From positions 1 to 64,000 of the forward strand of contig CAISGR010000086.1 in the NCBI GenBank assembly GCA_903884945.1: a DNA stretch of 64,000 nucleotides. Reading direction: 5' to 3'. The translations under genes were made by a program, and so were the position numbers. Below are positions 16,965 through 25,228 of this stretch, one piece after another (position 1 is the first letter of the stretch; each line of letters opens with the position of its first letter). Source of the stretch: an uncultured bacterium. Lineage in GTDB: Bacteria > Pseudomonadota > Alphaproteobacteria > Sphingomonadales > Sphingomonadaceae. Below the pieces are notes generated by a model. It was not told the DNA's origin. It made no database searches and saw only the letters and a list, made by a program, of their open reading frames with translations.

Positions 16965-18029
16965 ATGCCCGCCACGGATACCATCAGCCCCGCCAGCCAG
17001 ATCGCCGCGGCCTTGGCCGACCATGCCGAGGCGGTCTGCCGCTGTTACTTGTCCAAGGGACGCAAGGAGGGCCGGTACTGGCTGGTGGGCGACGTCCACA
17101 ACACACCCGGGCGCAGCCTCTATGTCCGTCTCTCCGCGTCGCCCGACGGGCGCGGAGCGGCCGGCAAATGGACCGATGCGCAGTCGGGTGATCATGGCGA
17201 TATGCTCGACATTATCGCGGCTGCCCGGAATTGCCAGACCATGCGCGAAACGCTCGACGAGGCTCGCCATTTCCTCAGCCTGCCCATGCCGCCGCCGGTC
17301 GCGAACGAGCCGTACAGGAAAAGCAAGGCACCGTCCGGCACGCAGCAGGCGGCGCGGCGGCTCTGTGCCGCCTCGAAGCCTGTCGGGAGCAGCCTGGTTC
17401 GGACCTATCTTGCGTCACGGCACATCACCGACCTTACCGGCTGCGAGGCGCTGCACTTTCATGCCTCTTGCTGGTATCGGGCATCCGACGAAGATGACCC
17501 AGATGTCCGACCCGTATGGCCGGCGATGATCGCGGCGGTCACCGACCTTGATGGCAGCGTCACCGGCGTGCATCGCACCTGGCTCGCGCTCGACGGCTCC
17601 GGCAAGGCGCCGGTCGCTTATCCTCGCCGCGCCATGGGCGATCTGCTTGGGCATGGGGTCAGGTTCGGACGACATGGCCCGATCATGATGGCGGGCGAGG
17701 GCATCGAAACCATGTTGTCGCTGCGTCAGGTCATGCCTCTGATGCCGGCGATCGCCGGGCTCTCCGCCGCCCATCTTGCCGCCATCCTGTTCCCGGCCGG
17801 ACTTCGACGTCTCTATGTCGCGCGCGACGATGATCCCGCCGGTGCGGGCGCGTTGAAGACGCTCACCGAGCGCACGATCCCGATGGGTATCGAGGTGGTG
17901 CCGCTCGAGCCCAGGCACGGGGACTTTAACGACGACCTGTGCGCGTTCGGGCGTGAGCGTCTCGCGGTGGCGGTGCGGTCCCAGCTTTTCGAAACCGATG
18001 CGGCGCGGTTCCTTGGCGGACGGGGATAG
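16965..18029 (+). CDS. Toprim domain protein (DUF7146-like)
   Basis: A 354-residue primase-like protein. The N-terminal part (YWLVGDVHNTPGRSLYVRL...GKWTDAQSGDHGDMLDII) resembles element-borne DUF7146 proteins. The C-terminal Toprim fold shows MMAGEGIETMLSLRQ (catalytic Glu) and LYVARDDDPAGAGAL (D-x-D). It starts 11 bases after the helicase with GAGGAG upstream, so the two probably act together on element DNA, for example in priming after transfer (inferred). Confidence 0.8.
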   Translation: MPATDTISPASQIAAALADHAEAVCRCYLSKGRKEGRYWLVGDVHNTPGRSLYVRLSASPDGRGAAGKWTDAQSGDHGDMLDIIAAARNCQTMRETLDEARHFLSLPMPPPVANEPYRKSKAPSGTQQAARRLCAASKPVGSSLVRTYLASRHITDLTGCEALHFHASCWYRASDEDDPDVRPVWPAMIAAVTDLDGSVTGVHRTWLALDGSGKAPVAYPRRAMGDLLGHGVRFGRHGPIMMAGEGIETMLSLRQVMPLMPAIAGLSAAHLAAILFPAGLRRLYVARDDDPAGAGALKTLTERTIPMGIEVVPLEPRHGDFNDDLCAFGRERLAVAVRSQLFETDAARFLGGRG

Positions 18030-18353
18030 GCCGGAAGGCAGGGGCTCAGTCCTGCACGGACCGGATGGTCGCATCCGCATGATCCGGACGATCCCGGCGA
18101 GACGCCACGCTCTTGCCTTCGATAGAGGGCGACTGCGGCAAGCGGCCCGGGCCGGCAATGGCTGCGCGACGGCTATTTTCCGCCGGGGCTGAAGCCCCTT
18201 TGCAGCGCGAAACAAAATAGCCGCCGCTCCGCCATCCTCCGCTGGGCGCTTCGGCCGCGCCCTGTCGGGCGCGGTGCAAGCCCGCTCCGCCCGCCGCCGG
18301 TCGTCGCCACGAAGGCCACGAGAGGCGTGGCTCACAGGATCCGGAGCATGGCG
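18030..18353 (+). other. Intergenic region with nested inverted repeat
   Basis: There is no convincing gene in 324 bases. It contains GGCTATTTT (18171-18179) and its inverted partner AAAATAGCC (18214-18222), enclosing a second hairpin, GGGGCT-GA-AGCCCC (18185-18198). This could be a terminator-like or regulatory RNA structure between the Toprim and DUF2493 genes. AAAATAGCCGC recurs at about 24865, next to the end of the DUF2285-type gene. Confidence 0.5.
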
Positions 18354-19289
18354 ATGACGAGCGACACCGATCACCCCGAACAGGACGAGCCCCAACCCGG
18401 CTCCACGGCTTATCTCCTTCAGGAAATGCAACTCTATGGCTATCGCCCCTTCGACGACGAACCCGACCATCGCCCGCTGCCGGACGACCGTATCGCCGGC
18501 GGCGCGGTCGCTGAAATGTTCGACGCCTTGGTCTCATGCCTGATCGACACCCGGATCGAACCCGACCTCGAGGATCTCGCCTGGGGCGTCGTCAACGTCT
18601 TTCACCGCGCCGGCGAACGGGTCGAACGCGAGCTCGACGACAACGAGCAGGCGCAGAAGCGCATGCAGCGCGAACAGGATGGCAGCGAGGTCAAGTCGGT
18701 CGAGCTGGAACGCACGATCGCCGAAGGCATCACCATGATCGAGCGCCGCGACACGATGGAATTCTTCCGCGACGCCGCCGCTGATCAGTTCCGCATCCAT
18801 CTGCGCAAACCCTGGCTTCCCCGTTCCGGCCCCATGGTCAATCGCAAGGCGCTGACCTCGGCGGTGCTCGACAGCCGCAAGCAGATCGATGGCCGGGCCT
18901 ATCGCGATGCCCTGGTGCTCAATCCCGACGGCGTGCGGATCGCCTTCACCGGCGGCGCCGACTGCAACGATCATGACCGAATCTATGCCGTGCTCGACAA
19001 GGTTCATCAGCAGCTACCGCAGATGATCCTGCTCCACGGCGGCACGCCGACCGGCGCCGAGCGTATCGCTGCCTGCTGGGCACGCGACCGCAACGTGCCG
19101 CAAAAGCCCTATCAGCCCGACTGGAACCGCCACAAGAAGGCCGCGCCGTTCAAGCGTAACGATACGATGCTCGAAGCCTGCCCAAAGGGCGTGATCGTCT
19201 TCCCCGGTACCGGCATCCAGGACAATCTCGCCGACAAGGCCCGGAAGATGGGCATCCGCATCTGGGACTTTCGCAATCGACCCGGATGA
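18354..19289 (+). CDS. DUF2493 (SLOG-like) domain protein
   Basis: A 311-residue protein. The C-terminal 110 residues (VRIAFTGGADCNDHDRIYAVLDKV...LLHGGTPTGAERIAACWARDRNV...GVIVFPGTGIQDNLADKA) form the DUF2493/YspA-like Rossmannoid fold linked to the nucleotide-binding SLOG superfamily. The N-terminal part is helical and acidic. ATG 18354 is chosen because GGAG lies seven bases upstream; the ATG at 18348 would sit only one base from it. Its role on elements is unknown, possibly nucleotide sensing. Confidence 0.8.
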   Translation: MTSDTDHPEQDEPQPGSTAYLLQEMQLYGYRPFDDEPDHRPLPDDRIAGGAVAEMFDALVSCLIDTRIEPDLEDLAWGVVNVFHRAGERVERELDDNEQAQKRMQREQDGSEVKSVELERTIAEGITMIERRDTMEFFRDAAADQFRIHLRKPWLPRSGPMVNRKALTSAVLDSRKQIDGRAYRDALVLNPDGVRIAFTGGADCNDHDRIYAVLDKVHQQLPQMILLHGGTPTGAERIAACWARDRNVPQKPYQPDWNRHKKAAPFKRNDTMLEACPKGVIVFPGTGIQDNLADKARKMGIRIWDFRNRPG

Positions 19290-19316
19290 CCGGTCGTGCG
19301 CGCGGGGCTAATTCGG

Positions 19317-19598
19317 TCAGTCCAGCGGCGAGTTCGACAACCGCATATACTCACTCTCCGTCACAAAGGCAGAAAACTGCCCTCCTCTAAGATCCTTTTC
19401 CACCCCCGTCGGGTATGTCTCGATCCCATGGAGGATCGTGCCGCCGACAATCACATGACCGTCATGGGTAGAGTCCTGGACATCGATGCGGAACGTCAGA
19501 ACGCCGCTCTGTCCATGATAGACGAAATGCTTGCCGAAATGCGGCAGCTCGGGCGCGAAGTTGCGCTGGATCAGCGGCTCGGGTTCGGGATCGCTCAT
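19317..19598 (-). CDS. Hypothetical protein
   Basis: A 93-residue protein on the reverse strand (MSDPEPEPLIQRNFAPELPHFGKHFVYHGQSGVLTFRIDVQDSTHD...). It is beta-rich with several histidines and aromatics. No family is recognised. A GTG at 19604 would add two residues. It is divergent from the HNH gene. Confidence 0.5.
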   Translation of the reverse strand: MSDPEPEPLIQRNFAPELPHFGKHFVYHGQSGVLTFRIDVQDSTHDGHVIVGGTILHGIETYPTGVEKDLRGGQFSAFVTESEYMRLSNSPLD

Positions 19599-19695
19599 CG
19601 CCACAGCATTTCATAATGGCCGCTCGCTTCAAGAGCGAATGAACGAGAGAGATCAATATCGGGCAATTTTAACGTCGACATGACGAGATAGGTCT

Positions 19696-20559
19696 ATGTC
19701 GATGTCGATGCTCGACGATATCCGGCCCGCTCGAAAATATTTCGTCCATGACCTCGTTCGCGAGGCGGGGCTCGACGTCTCCGATTGGTCGAACAGTAAA
19801 CGCGGCGCGGCCGGTGCGCGGACGAACCCCAAATATTGCTACGAATGGGTATTCGTCGAACCCGGCAATGCGATCGTGCTGAACCTCTGGCATGTGCTAC
19901 TGAGGCAAGAGGACGGCCTCATCGTCCATCGCGGCAATTTCCGCGAAGATGCCGACGTCCAGTTCGCGCGCGGGCGCGGCAATCCCTGGGGGCGCCGCGC
20001 CCGCAAGCTGGATGATGCGCTCCAGCTCGCGCAGCGCGATGGTCTCTCGATACGGGTCATTCTCAATGCCGGCAATCGCCGGGATCGCGATGATCCGGAG
20101 GCCAAGGCCTCGCAGGTCTCGGAACGCGAACTCGATCCCGAGCCCTGGACGCTCGCCTCTTATGATGCGGCGACCGGCGCGCACGTGCTTGTGCGCGGCA
20201 CGGCTTGCCTGTTCGTCGACCAGTTCGCCCTGATTGAGCCGGACGGTTCAGAGGAGGTCCGGCGGCGCGAACAGGCAGGTCTTGTCTATGTCCGCGATCC
20301 GCGCATTCGGAACCGTGCCCTGCTGCGCGCTGCGGGACGCTGCGAATATTGTGGCTCGCCCGGCTTTGTTCGAGCCGGTGGCGCGATCTATCTGGAGACG
20401 CATCATATTATCCCGCTACACGAAGGCGGCCCGGACGCGGTGGCAAATGTGATCTGCCTTTGCCCCAACCACCACCGGGAGGCGCATTTCGGAGCCGATG
20501 CCGTCCGCTTGCGGGAAGCATTCCGGAAGCGCCTGTCTTCGAGGACCGTGCCTGCTTGA
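19696..20559 (+). CDS. HNH endonuclease domain protein
   Basis: A 287-residue protein ending in a clear HNH nuclease domain: CEYCGSPG near residue 217, then YLETHHIIPL and ICLCPNHHREAH, with the zinc-knuckle cysteines and catalytic His-Asn-His pattern. The N-terminal 180 residues are unfamiliar and may bind a DNA or nucleotide signal. A single-gene HNH effector with a sensory N-terminus is compatible with defence or modification-dependent restriction, which is inference. It is the only gene on this strand for several hundred bases either side. Confidence 0.8.
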   Translation: MSMSMLDDIRPARKYFVHDLVREAGLDVSDWSNSKRGAAGARTNPKYCYEWVFVEPGNAIVLNLWHVLLRQEDGLIVHRGNFREDADVQFARGRGNPWGRRARKLDDALQLAQRDGLSIRVILNAGNRRDRDDPEAKASQVSERELDPEPWTLASYDAATGAHVLVRGTACLFVDQFALIEPDGSEEVRRREQAGLVYVRDPRIRNRALLRAAGRCEYCGSPGFVRAGGAIYLETHHIIPLHEGGPDAVANVICLCPNHHREAHFGADAVRLREAFRKRLSSRTVPA

Positions 20560-20834
20560 TCCGGCCGGGGTGTGGATCGCAAATTCGCCTCGGGGCGGGA
20601 AACACGGGATCACGCGGGATTTACGCAGATAGCCGAACGCGACGGCCGCCCCTGACGTTTCATGAGGAAAGCGGTGGCCAGGACAGCCGCATCCCTCCAA
20701 CTGCTGGAGACCGACCCCTCATTTGTCGCCTGCATACGATCCTCGGCATGCCTCGTGCCGTCAACCCCGCAAGGGGGTTCCCTTCCGCTTACGCTCCAGT
20801 GACGTCGGCAGACCGGGCTCTCCTTTGGGCGCCA

Positions 20835-20851
20835 TCGGGGATGGTCCCCGA
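20835..20851 (+). other. Leader hairpin before first DUF736 gene
   Basis: TCGGGG and CCCCGA flank an ATGGT loop, forming a 6-base stem. After 11 bases comes GGAGTTTT and then the ATG at 20873. A very similar GGGGATGG-CCCC hairpin plus GGAGTTTT precedes the small gene at 22350. The 313 bases before the DUF736 gene hold no other gene. Confidence 0.5.
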
Positions 20852-20872
20852 GCAACCGAAGGAGTTTTGACC

Positions 20873-21193
20873 ATGGCCACTATCGCAAACCTCACCGTGA
20901 AGTCCGACGGCAGTCTCGAAGGCACGCTCGCGACGCTCAACGTCACCGCGCCGATCGCGATCATTCCCAACGCCCGCAAGGCGAAGGACAGCGAACCGGA
21001 CTTCCGGATCATCAGCCGCAAGAACGGCTTCGAGCTGGGCGCCGGCTGGAACCGCTTCTCGCAGACCACGGGCGCCGAATATGTTTCGGTCTCGCTGTCT
21101 GCGCCGGAATTCGGCACCATCTACGGCAATGTCGCCAACGCGCCCGGCGATGACCCTTCGAAGAAGGTCATCATCTGGAACCCGCCGGCCTGA
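20873..21193 (+). CDS. DUF736 domain protein
   Basis: A 106-residue DUF736 protein (IANLTVKSDGSLEGTLATLNV..., FRIISRKNGFELGAGWNRFS..., VSVSLSAPEFGTIYGNV). DUF736 proteins are small beta-rich proteins typical of alphaproteobacterial conjugative elements, of unknown function. This is the first of three in the window; the three are diverged from each other. The start is set by GGAG nine bases before ATG 20873. Confidence 0.85.
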   Translation: MATIANLTVKSDGSLEGTLATLNVTAPIAIIPNARKAKDSEPDFRIISRKNGFELGAGWNRFSQTTGAEYVSVSLSAPEFGTIYGNVANAPGDDPSKKVIIWNPPA

Positions 21194-21203
21194 CACGCCG
21201 CCG

Positions 21204-21240
21204 CCGGCCCCGCCCCCCAGGCGGGGCCGGTATCTTCTTT
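21204..21240 (+). terminator. Terminator after DUF736
   Basis: An 11-base GC stem (CCGGCCCCGCC / GGCGGGGCCGG) with a CCCCA loop, followed by TATCTTCTTT, 11 bases after the DUF736 stop. It lies 25 bases before the next start, so it could also act as a leader. Confidence 0.75.
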
Positions 21241-21264
21241 CCCAGATAAGAAAGGACGCTCCGG

Positions 21265-21573
21265 ATGAGCCGTCACGCTGTTACCGTTCGGTCGGCCACA
21301 CGGACCGACGACAATGCCGTCATCGGCTACGACCCGCCGATGCGAACCTACTTCCTCCAGGCGTTCGAGGACGAAGAACGCGACGAACCCGGCCTCTGGT
21401 TAGGGATACGCTTCGATGAATATCCCAGCCTCGCCGCGCTGATCGCGGCGGCCGAGCGGCAAGGCTATGCGCTCGAAGATCTCGCCGAATGCGATATAGC
21501 CGACATGGCGCGCGAGGCGGCCCTGCCGGCACGGCAATCACTCGCCGAACGAGCGGGCTGGCCGATCCGCTGA
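21265..21573 (+). CDS. Hypothetical protein
   Basis: A 102-residue acidic protein (MSRHAVTVRSATRTDDNAVIGYDPPMRTYFLQAFED...). The C-terminal half is helical (AALIAAAERQGYALEDL). No family is recognised. It is enclosed between two terminator-like hairpins and so probably monocistronic. Confidence 0.55.
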   Translation: MSRHAVTVRSATRTDDNAVIGYDPPMRTYFLQAFEDEERDEPGLWLGIRFDEYPSLAALIAAAERQGYALEDLAECDIADMAREAALPARQSLAERAGWPIR

Positions 21574-21583
21574 TCTGAAACTT

Positions 21584-21611
21584 GCGGGGACAGGTCGATA
21601 CCTGTCCCCGC
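21584..21611. terminator. Bidirectional terminator between convergent genes
   Basis: A perfect 11-base stem, GCGGGGACAGG / CCTGTCCCCGC, with a 6-base loop. It lies 10 bases after the stop of the 21265 gene and 10 bases after the stop of the convergent HU gene. Confidence 0.8.
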
Positions 21612-21621
21612 TTCGCCATGC

Positions 21622-21897
21622 TCAACCGTTCAGCTTGTCCTTCAAGGCCTTGGCAGGCGTGAAGGTCAGCTTCTTTGATGCGGCGATCTGGATCGTCTCG
21701 CCGGTCGACGGATTGCGTCCCTCGCGGGCCGGGCTGTCCTTGATCTTGAATTTGCCGAAGCCGTTCAACGATATTTCCTGGCCCTTGGCGGCCGCCTCCG
21801 CGATCGCCGTCAGAACGCCATCGACCAGCTTACGAGCATCGGCCTTGGTGGTGCCGCTCGTGGCGGCAATGGCATCGGCAAGATCATTATTGTTCAC
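21622..21897 (-). CDS. HU-family DNA-binding protein
   Basis: A 91-residue histone-like HU protein that bends DNA non-specifically. The full family pattern is present: DLADAIAATSGTTKADARKLVDGVL (dimerisation helices), GQEISLNGFGKFKIKDSPAREGRNPSTGETIQI (beta arm with R-N-P) and the C-terminal KKLTFTPAKALKDKLNG. The start is a GTG at 21897 (MNNNDLADA), with GGGAAGTGGAG upstream; ATGs further upstream would add a non-HU extension. An element-borne HU may help RepA or relaxase complexes (inference). Confidence 0.92.
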   Translation of the reverse strand: MNNNDLADAIAATSGTTKADARKLVDGVLTAIAEAAAKGQEISLNGFGKFKIKDSPAREGRNPSTGETIQIAASKKLTFTPAKALKDKLNG

Positions 21898-22304
21898 GAA
21901 TATCACTCCACTTCCCAATCCTGTCCGCGCAGAGGCGACTCGCATCGTCCAACGCAGCCGGTCACCGTAGGCAGACATCGCCTCCCGGTCATCTCTCTTC
22001 CATTTGCAGTGTTCGGGCCTTTCTGCGGCCGCGACTGTCACAGCAGACTTCATCGCGGCATCGAACCTCGCCCACGACCAATGTCACCATCAGGCAATCG
22101 AGGTTCCAGACAAGCGACTGATCGGTAGGGGCGGCGGAGCAAAGCGCGGGATCGGGCCATCCCCACTCGCAAGGCGCTGATCCCTGTGGCCGAAGCCTGA
22201 GCCTCCTTCAATCAACCCGTAAAGGGTCCACTACGCTGGCGCGTGCGGCCGCTTGGGACAAGTCCCGGCGCGGTGATTGCGGCCAGGCCCCGGCCGCCGG
22301 GGCC
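21898..22304. other. Intergenic region between HU and small ORF
   Basis: About 400 bases with no supported gene. It should hold the reverse-strand HU promoter and the start of a long GC-rich leader for the gene at 22350, including a GGCCCCGGCCGCCGGGGCC self-complementary block near 22285-22303. Confidence 0.4.
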
Positions 22305-22339
22305 CCTGTCGAGCGGGGATGGCCCCGCTCCCGGACAGG
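22305..22339 (+). other. Leader hairpin before small gene at 22350
   Basis: A two-part stem: CCTGTC (22305-22310) pairs with GACAGG (22334-22339), enclosing AGCGGGG / CCCCGCT with an ATGG loop. The AGGAG ribosome site overlaps the end of the 3' arm, so folding could affect translation. Its core resembles the hairpin before the DUF736 gene at 20873. Confidence 0.5.
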
Positions 22340-22349
22340 AGTTTTCATC

Positions 22350-22511
22350 ATGCCGCTCAACACCGCTCAATCGCTCGCCTGGAGCCTTGCAAGGACGCTG
22401 ATGACCCTCATCGTCCTCGTCAGAACCGACAAGGGCTATGTGGTCATGCCGAGCCAGGAATATGACGGCAATCCCGACCAGGTGGTCCGGGAATATGATC
22501 CGTGGGGATGA
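22350..22511 (+). CDS. Small protein, 53 residues
   Basis: A short reading frame starting MPLNTAQSLAWSLARTLMTL and ending EYDPWG, preceded by ACAGGAGTTTTCATC, a good ribosome site. The hairpin leader and site, shared in form with a DUF736 leader, support real translation. The first half could be an amphipathic or membrane-associated helix. The function is unknown. Confidence 0.5.
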   Translation: MPLNTAQSLAWSLARTLMTLIVLVRTDKGYVVMPSQEYDGNPDQVVREYDPWG

Positions 22512-22653
22512 CCGCTTGCCCATCGGCGGGCTTTCAGCCCTCTGCGCGTTTCCGCTTTTTCACGGGCCGCCTTATGCTATGCTCTCCCGGCAGATCGCGC
22601 TGTGGAGGTGGTGGCGGGCGCGTCCGATATCCATGTTGCTATGGAGGACGCCG

Positions 22654-23103
22654 ATGACCATCCTGCTCCTATTTGGCCTGTTCGCCGCACTCTACGTCCT
22701 TTGGCTGCTAATCGGCCTCGCCGTGCACGCCCTCCCGCTTTATGCCGGCCTTGCAACGGGTTTCTGGCTTCACGCGCACGGCCAAGGTCTGCCGGCCTCG
22801 ATCCTCGGCGCGATCCTCGTCGGCGCGGCGACGCTCGCGATCGGGCGCATCCTGTTCGACACGGTACGCTCGCCGCTGCTGCGCCTCGCCATCGCCGCGC
22901 TCTTCGTCATCCCCGCCGCCTTCGCGGGCTATCACGCGATCTACGGCATCGCCGGGATGGCGCTGGGCTCCGGCGTCACCCTGACGATGCTCAGCTTCAT
23001 TGGTGCGATGGCGATCGCCGCCAAGGCATGGACCGAGATTACATCAGCACCAGTGCGTCAGGTTCTGCTGACGGGACCAACCCAGACAGGGTGTTCCGAC
23101 TGA
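22654..23103 (+). CDS. Small integral membrane protein
   Basis: A 149-residue protein with four or five hydrophobic segments: ILLLFGLFAALYVLWLLIGL at the N-terminus, ASILGAILVGAATLAIG, LLRLAIAALFVIPAAFAGY and MALGSGVTLTMLSFIGAMA. ATG 22654 follows GGAGGAC and is the likeliest start. No family is recognised; on conjugative elements such proteins may modify the envelope or affect exclusion, which is speculative here. Confidence 0.6.
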   Translation: MTILLLFGLFAALYVLWLLIGLAVHALPLYAGLATGFWLHAHGQGLPASILGAILVGAATLAIGRILFDTVRSPLLRLAIAALFVIPAAFAGYHAIYGIAGMALGSGVTLTMLSFIGAMAIAAKAWTEITSAPVRQVLLTGPTQTGCSD

Positions 23104-23607
23104 TCCTCCCTTGGCGGTCAGGCTGAATGTCGGTACGAGCACGGTGATCGTCCGACTGCCGCTCGGGCTCGGCCAGCCTCGACGCGGCGGCTCCGGGCCT
23201 CGACCAACACGCCGATCCTCACGGGCCATTGTAGCGGGCGGCAGGACTGTCGCACCCGATCCACCACCCGCGGCACTCTTCGCTATTCTCCGCGAAGATC
23301 ACGATCGCCCACCCAAGCGCGTTCCGGACCTCATAGCTAAGCTTTCCGGTTCGCTGCCGAGCCCCGCGACCTCTCAATAGCGCGCATTTGCCAGCAGGCC
23401 GCTCCGCTCGCCGGCCTGGCCGCAACGGCGGTCCTGGAACTTTCTTCCCCCGGCGTGCCGCCGTTCCTCGCGCACCAAGAAAGTCCCATGCCCGCCGTCC
23501 TTCGCTGTCGCTGCGGGCCTGACGGCTGCGGCGTCCGGCACCTGCTGTCCGGTCATGCGCATCGAGGTCGCAAGGGCGCGGCCCGAGACGCAAGAAAGGA
23601 CTGTAAC
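23104..23607 (+). other. 504-base gap before second DUF736 gene
   Basis: No gene is supported here. The last 200 bases are a GC-rich leader for the DUF736 gene at 23608, with several short self-complementary blocks such as GCCGCTCCGCTCGCCGGC. Open frames in the region have no ribosome site and atypical composition. Confidence 0.4.
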
Positions 23608-23925
23608 ATGAGCAAGATTGGCAGCTTCAAGAAGGTCTCCGGCGAACTTCGCGGCGAGATCATCACCCTCTCGGTCCAGGCCAAGTCGGTACGGATCGTC
23701 CCGGTGGACAGCAACGGCGCAAACGCTCCCAGCCACCGCGTGATGGTCGGCGAGGCAGACGTGGGCGCCGCCTGGAGCAAGCGCACCAGCGATGACCGCG
23801 GCTTCCTCTCAGTCAAGCTCGACGATCCGAGCTTCGTCGCACCGATCTTCGCCCAGCTCTACGACAACGGGGATGGCGGCTTTGACCTTGTCTGGAGTCG
23901 GCCTTCGCGCCGCAACAACGACTGA
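23608..23925 (+). CDS. DUF736 domain protein, second copy
   Basis: A 105-residue DUF736 protein (MSKIGSFKKVSGELRGEIITLSVQAKSVRIVP...). It keeps the family's GEADVGAAWSKRTSDDRGFLSVKLDDPSF core and ends DLVWSRPSRR. GAAAGGAC lies upstream of ATG 23608. The function is unknown; it is diverged from the copies at 20873 and 28191. Confidence 0.85.
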   Translation: MSKIGSFKKVSGELRGEIITLSVQAKSVRIVPVDSNGANAPSHRVMVGEADVGAAWSKRTSDDRGFLSVKLDDPSFVAPIFAQLYDNGDGGFDLVWSRPSRRNND

Positions 23926-24057
23926 CGCGCCACCGACCCGCCTCGCGCTCCACGCCTGGCGGGTCTCCCCATTTCGGGGGATAAGCCCCTCAAGAAGTTG
24001 GAATATCCCCGACGCACAACAGTCCGCAGGATGCCGGCCCACCTAAAAGGGGCGGCG

Positions 24058-24871
24058 ATGTCCGACGAACGCAGGGGAAGAAGCTCGGCGCGGCGCAATC
24101 TGGATTTTGCCGGATTTGCACAGGAGTTCCTGCGCCGCAACCCTGATTACCGGCGAGACTTTCTCGCGCTGTCAGCAAACGCGCCCTCGGCAGCGCCAGC
24201 GACCGAAGCGGAGGTGATGGCCCGTCGTTGGGGCCTCTGCTTTCCCGTTCGCGCCGGACGCTTCGCCCCCTAGCGATCCGGCGCTCTGGTCGCCGTTCCT
24301 ATCGCCCGTAACCGTCATCCTCGACGCTGCGCCGCCCGGCTTCGCCGGCGCGACGCCGTTCGACATTACCGGCTGGCCCATCATTCTCGCCGATCGCGCG
24401 CTGTCGGATGGGCGCCACCTCGTGTTGGGCGACGTCGATGGTCCGCATCATCTCTGGCTTCGCGACACTCTTCCCGGGCAACCGCTGGCCTTTGTGATCG
24501 TGCGCGACGCAGCCATCGAAACCCGCCGGAGCGCCGCCTCGCGGCTCGACCGGCGCCTGGCCGGCGCACCGCCATCGCGCAAGCTGCGCGGTTTCCGACC
24601 CACCGCGTTCCAGCGCCAGCGTCTCAACCTCCTGCTTGATATCCTCGACGCGCTCGAAGGCGCGCATCGCGCGCCGACCTCGCACGAGATCGCCCGCCGC
24701 CTGGTCTATCCCGGCATGACGCTCGGGCGCGGCATGGAGTGGAAATCCTCGACCGAGCGCCGTCGCACCCAACGCCTGATCGGCGAGGCGCTCGCGCTCA
24801 TGCACCGCGGATATCGAAACCTGCTCCGCGGAACGCTCGGGGGGGCGACAAAAACCAGCGCGCCAAAATAG
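24058..24871 (+). pseudogene. DUF2285-type regulator interrupted by a frameshift
   Basis: Residues from ATG 24058 (FAQEFLRRNPDYRRDF) match the N-terminal regulator-like domain that normally precedes DUF2285. That frame runs into a stop at 24271. Shifting frame by one base at the TTT of 24241-24243 gives a continuous FPFAPDASPPSDPALWSPFL... leading into a full DUF2285 domain (DGPHHLWLRD; HEIARRLVYPGM...RRRTQRLIGEALALM) that ends at 24871. Removing one T restores one ORF of about 270 residues. DUF2285 proteins usually sit just upstream of AlpA and RepA genes, as here. It is either an inactivated regulator, a sequencing error or a programmed shift. Confidence 0.65.
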
Positions 24872-24961
24872 CCGCTCCGGGGCGCCGGTTGTTCTCCGCC
24901 ACGGTCCTCCCAATGGCTCTGCAAAAGCCGGGGCCGGCACCGTCAAGCAAGGAGGACGATC

Positions 24962-25219
24962 GTGCAGCCTGACCTATCCGCCGTGCGCCCGCGCTATCTC
25001 AAGACACCCGACGCTGCGACCCACCTCGGACTCAGCCCGCGGACACTCGAAAAGCACCGCTGCTACGGCACTGGCCCGGTCTATCGCCGGCTCGGCGGTC
25101 GAATCGTCTACGCGATCGATGACCTCGACGCCTGGGCAACGCGGGGCACGCGCAAATCGACGTCCGATCCGGGCATCGGCGTCGTCTATCCGGCCCGGCG
25201 CCGCCCTACCGAAGACTGA
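24962..25219 (+). CDS. AlpA/excisionase-like helix-turn-helix protein
   Basis: An 85-residue MerR/AlpA-type HTH protein (YLKTPDAATHLGLSPRTLEKHRCYGTGPVYRRLGGRIVYAIDDLDAWA). Such proteins regulate or act as excisionase-like factors of integrative elements. It starts at a GTG with a strong AGGAGGAC site four bases upstream. It sits between the DUF2285-type gene and repA, the usual order in alphaproteobacterial elements. Confidence 0.85.
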   Translation: MQPDLSAVRPRYLKTPDAATHLGLSPRTLEKHRCYGTGPVYRRLGGRIVYAIDDLDAWATRGTRKSTSDPGIGVVYPARRRPTED

Positions 25220-25228
25220 GCGCCCCCC

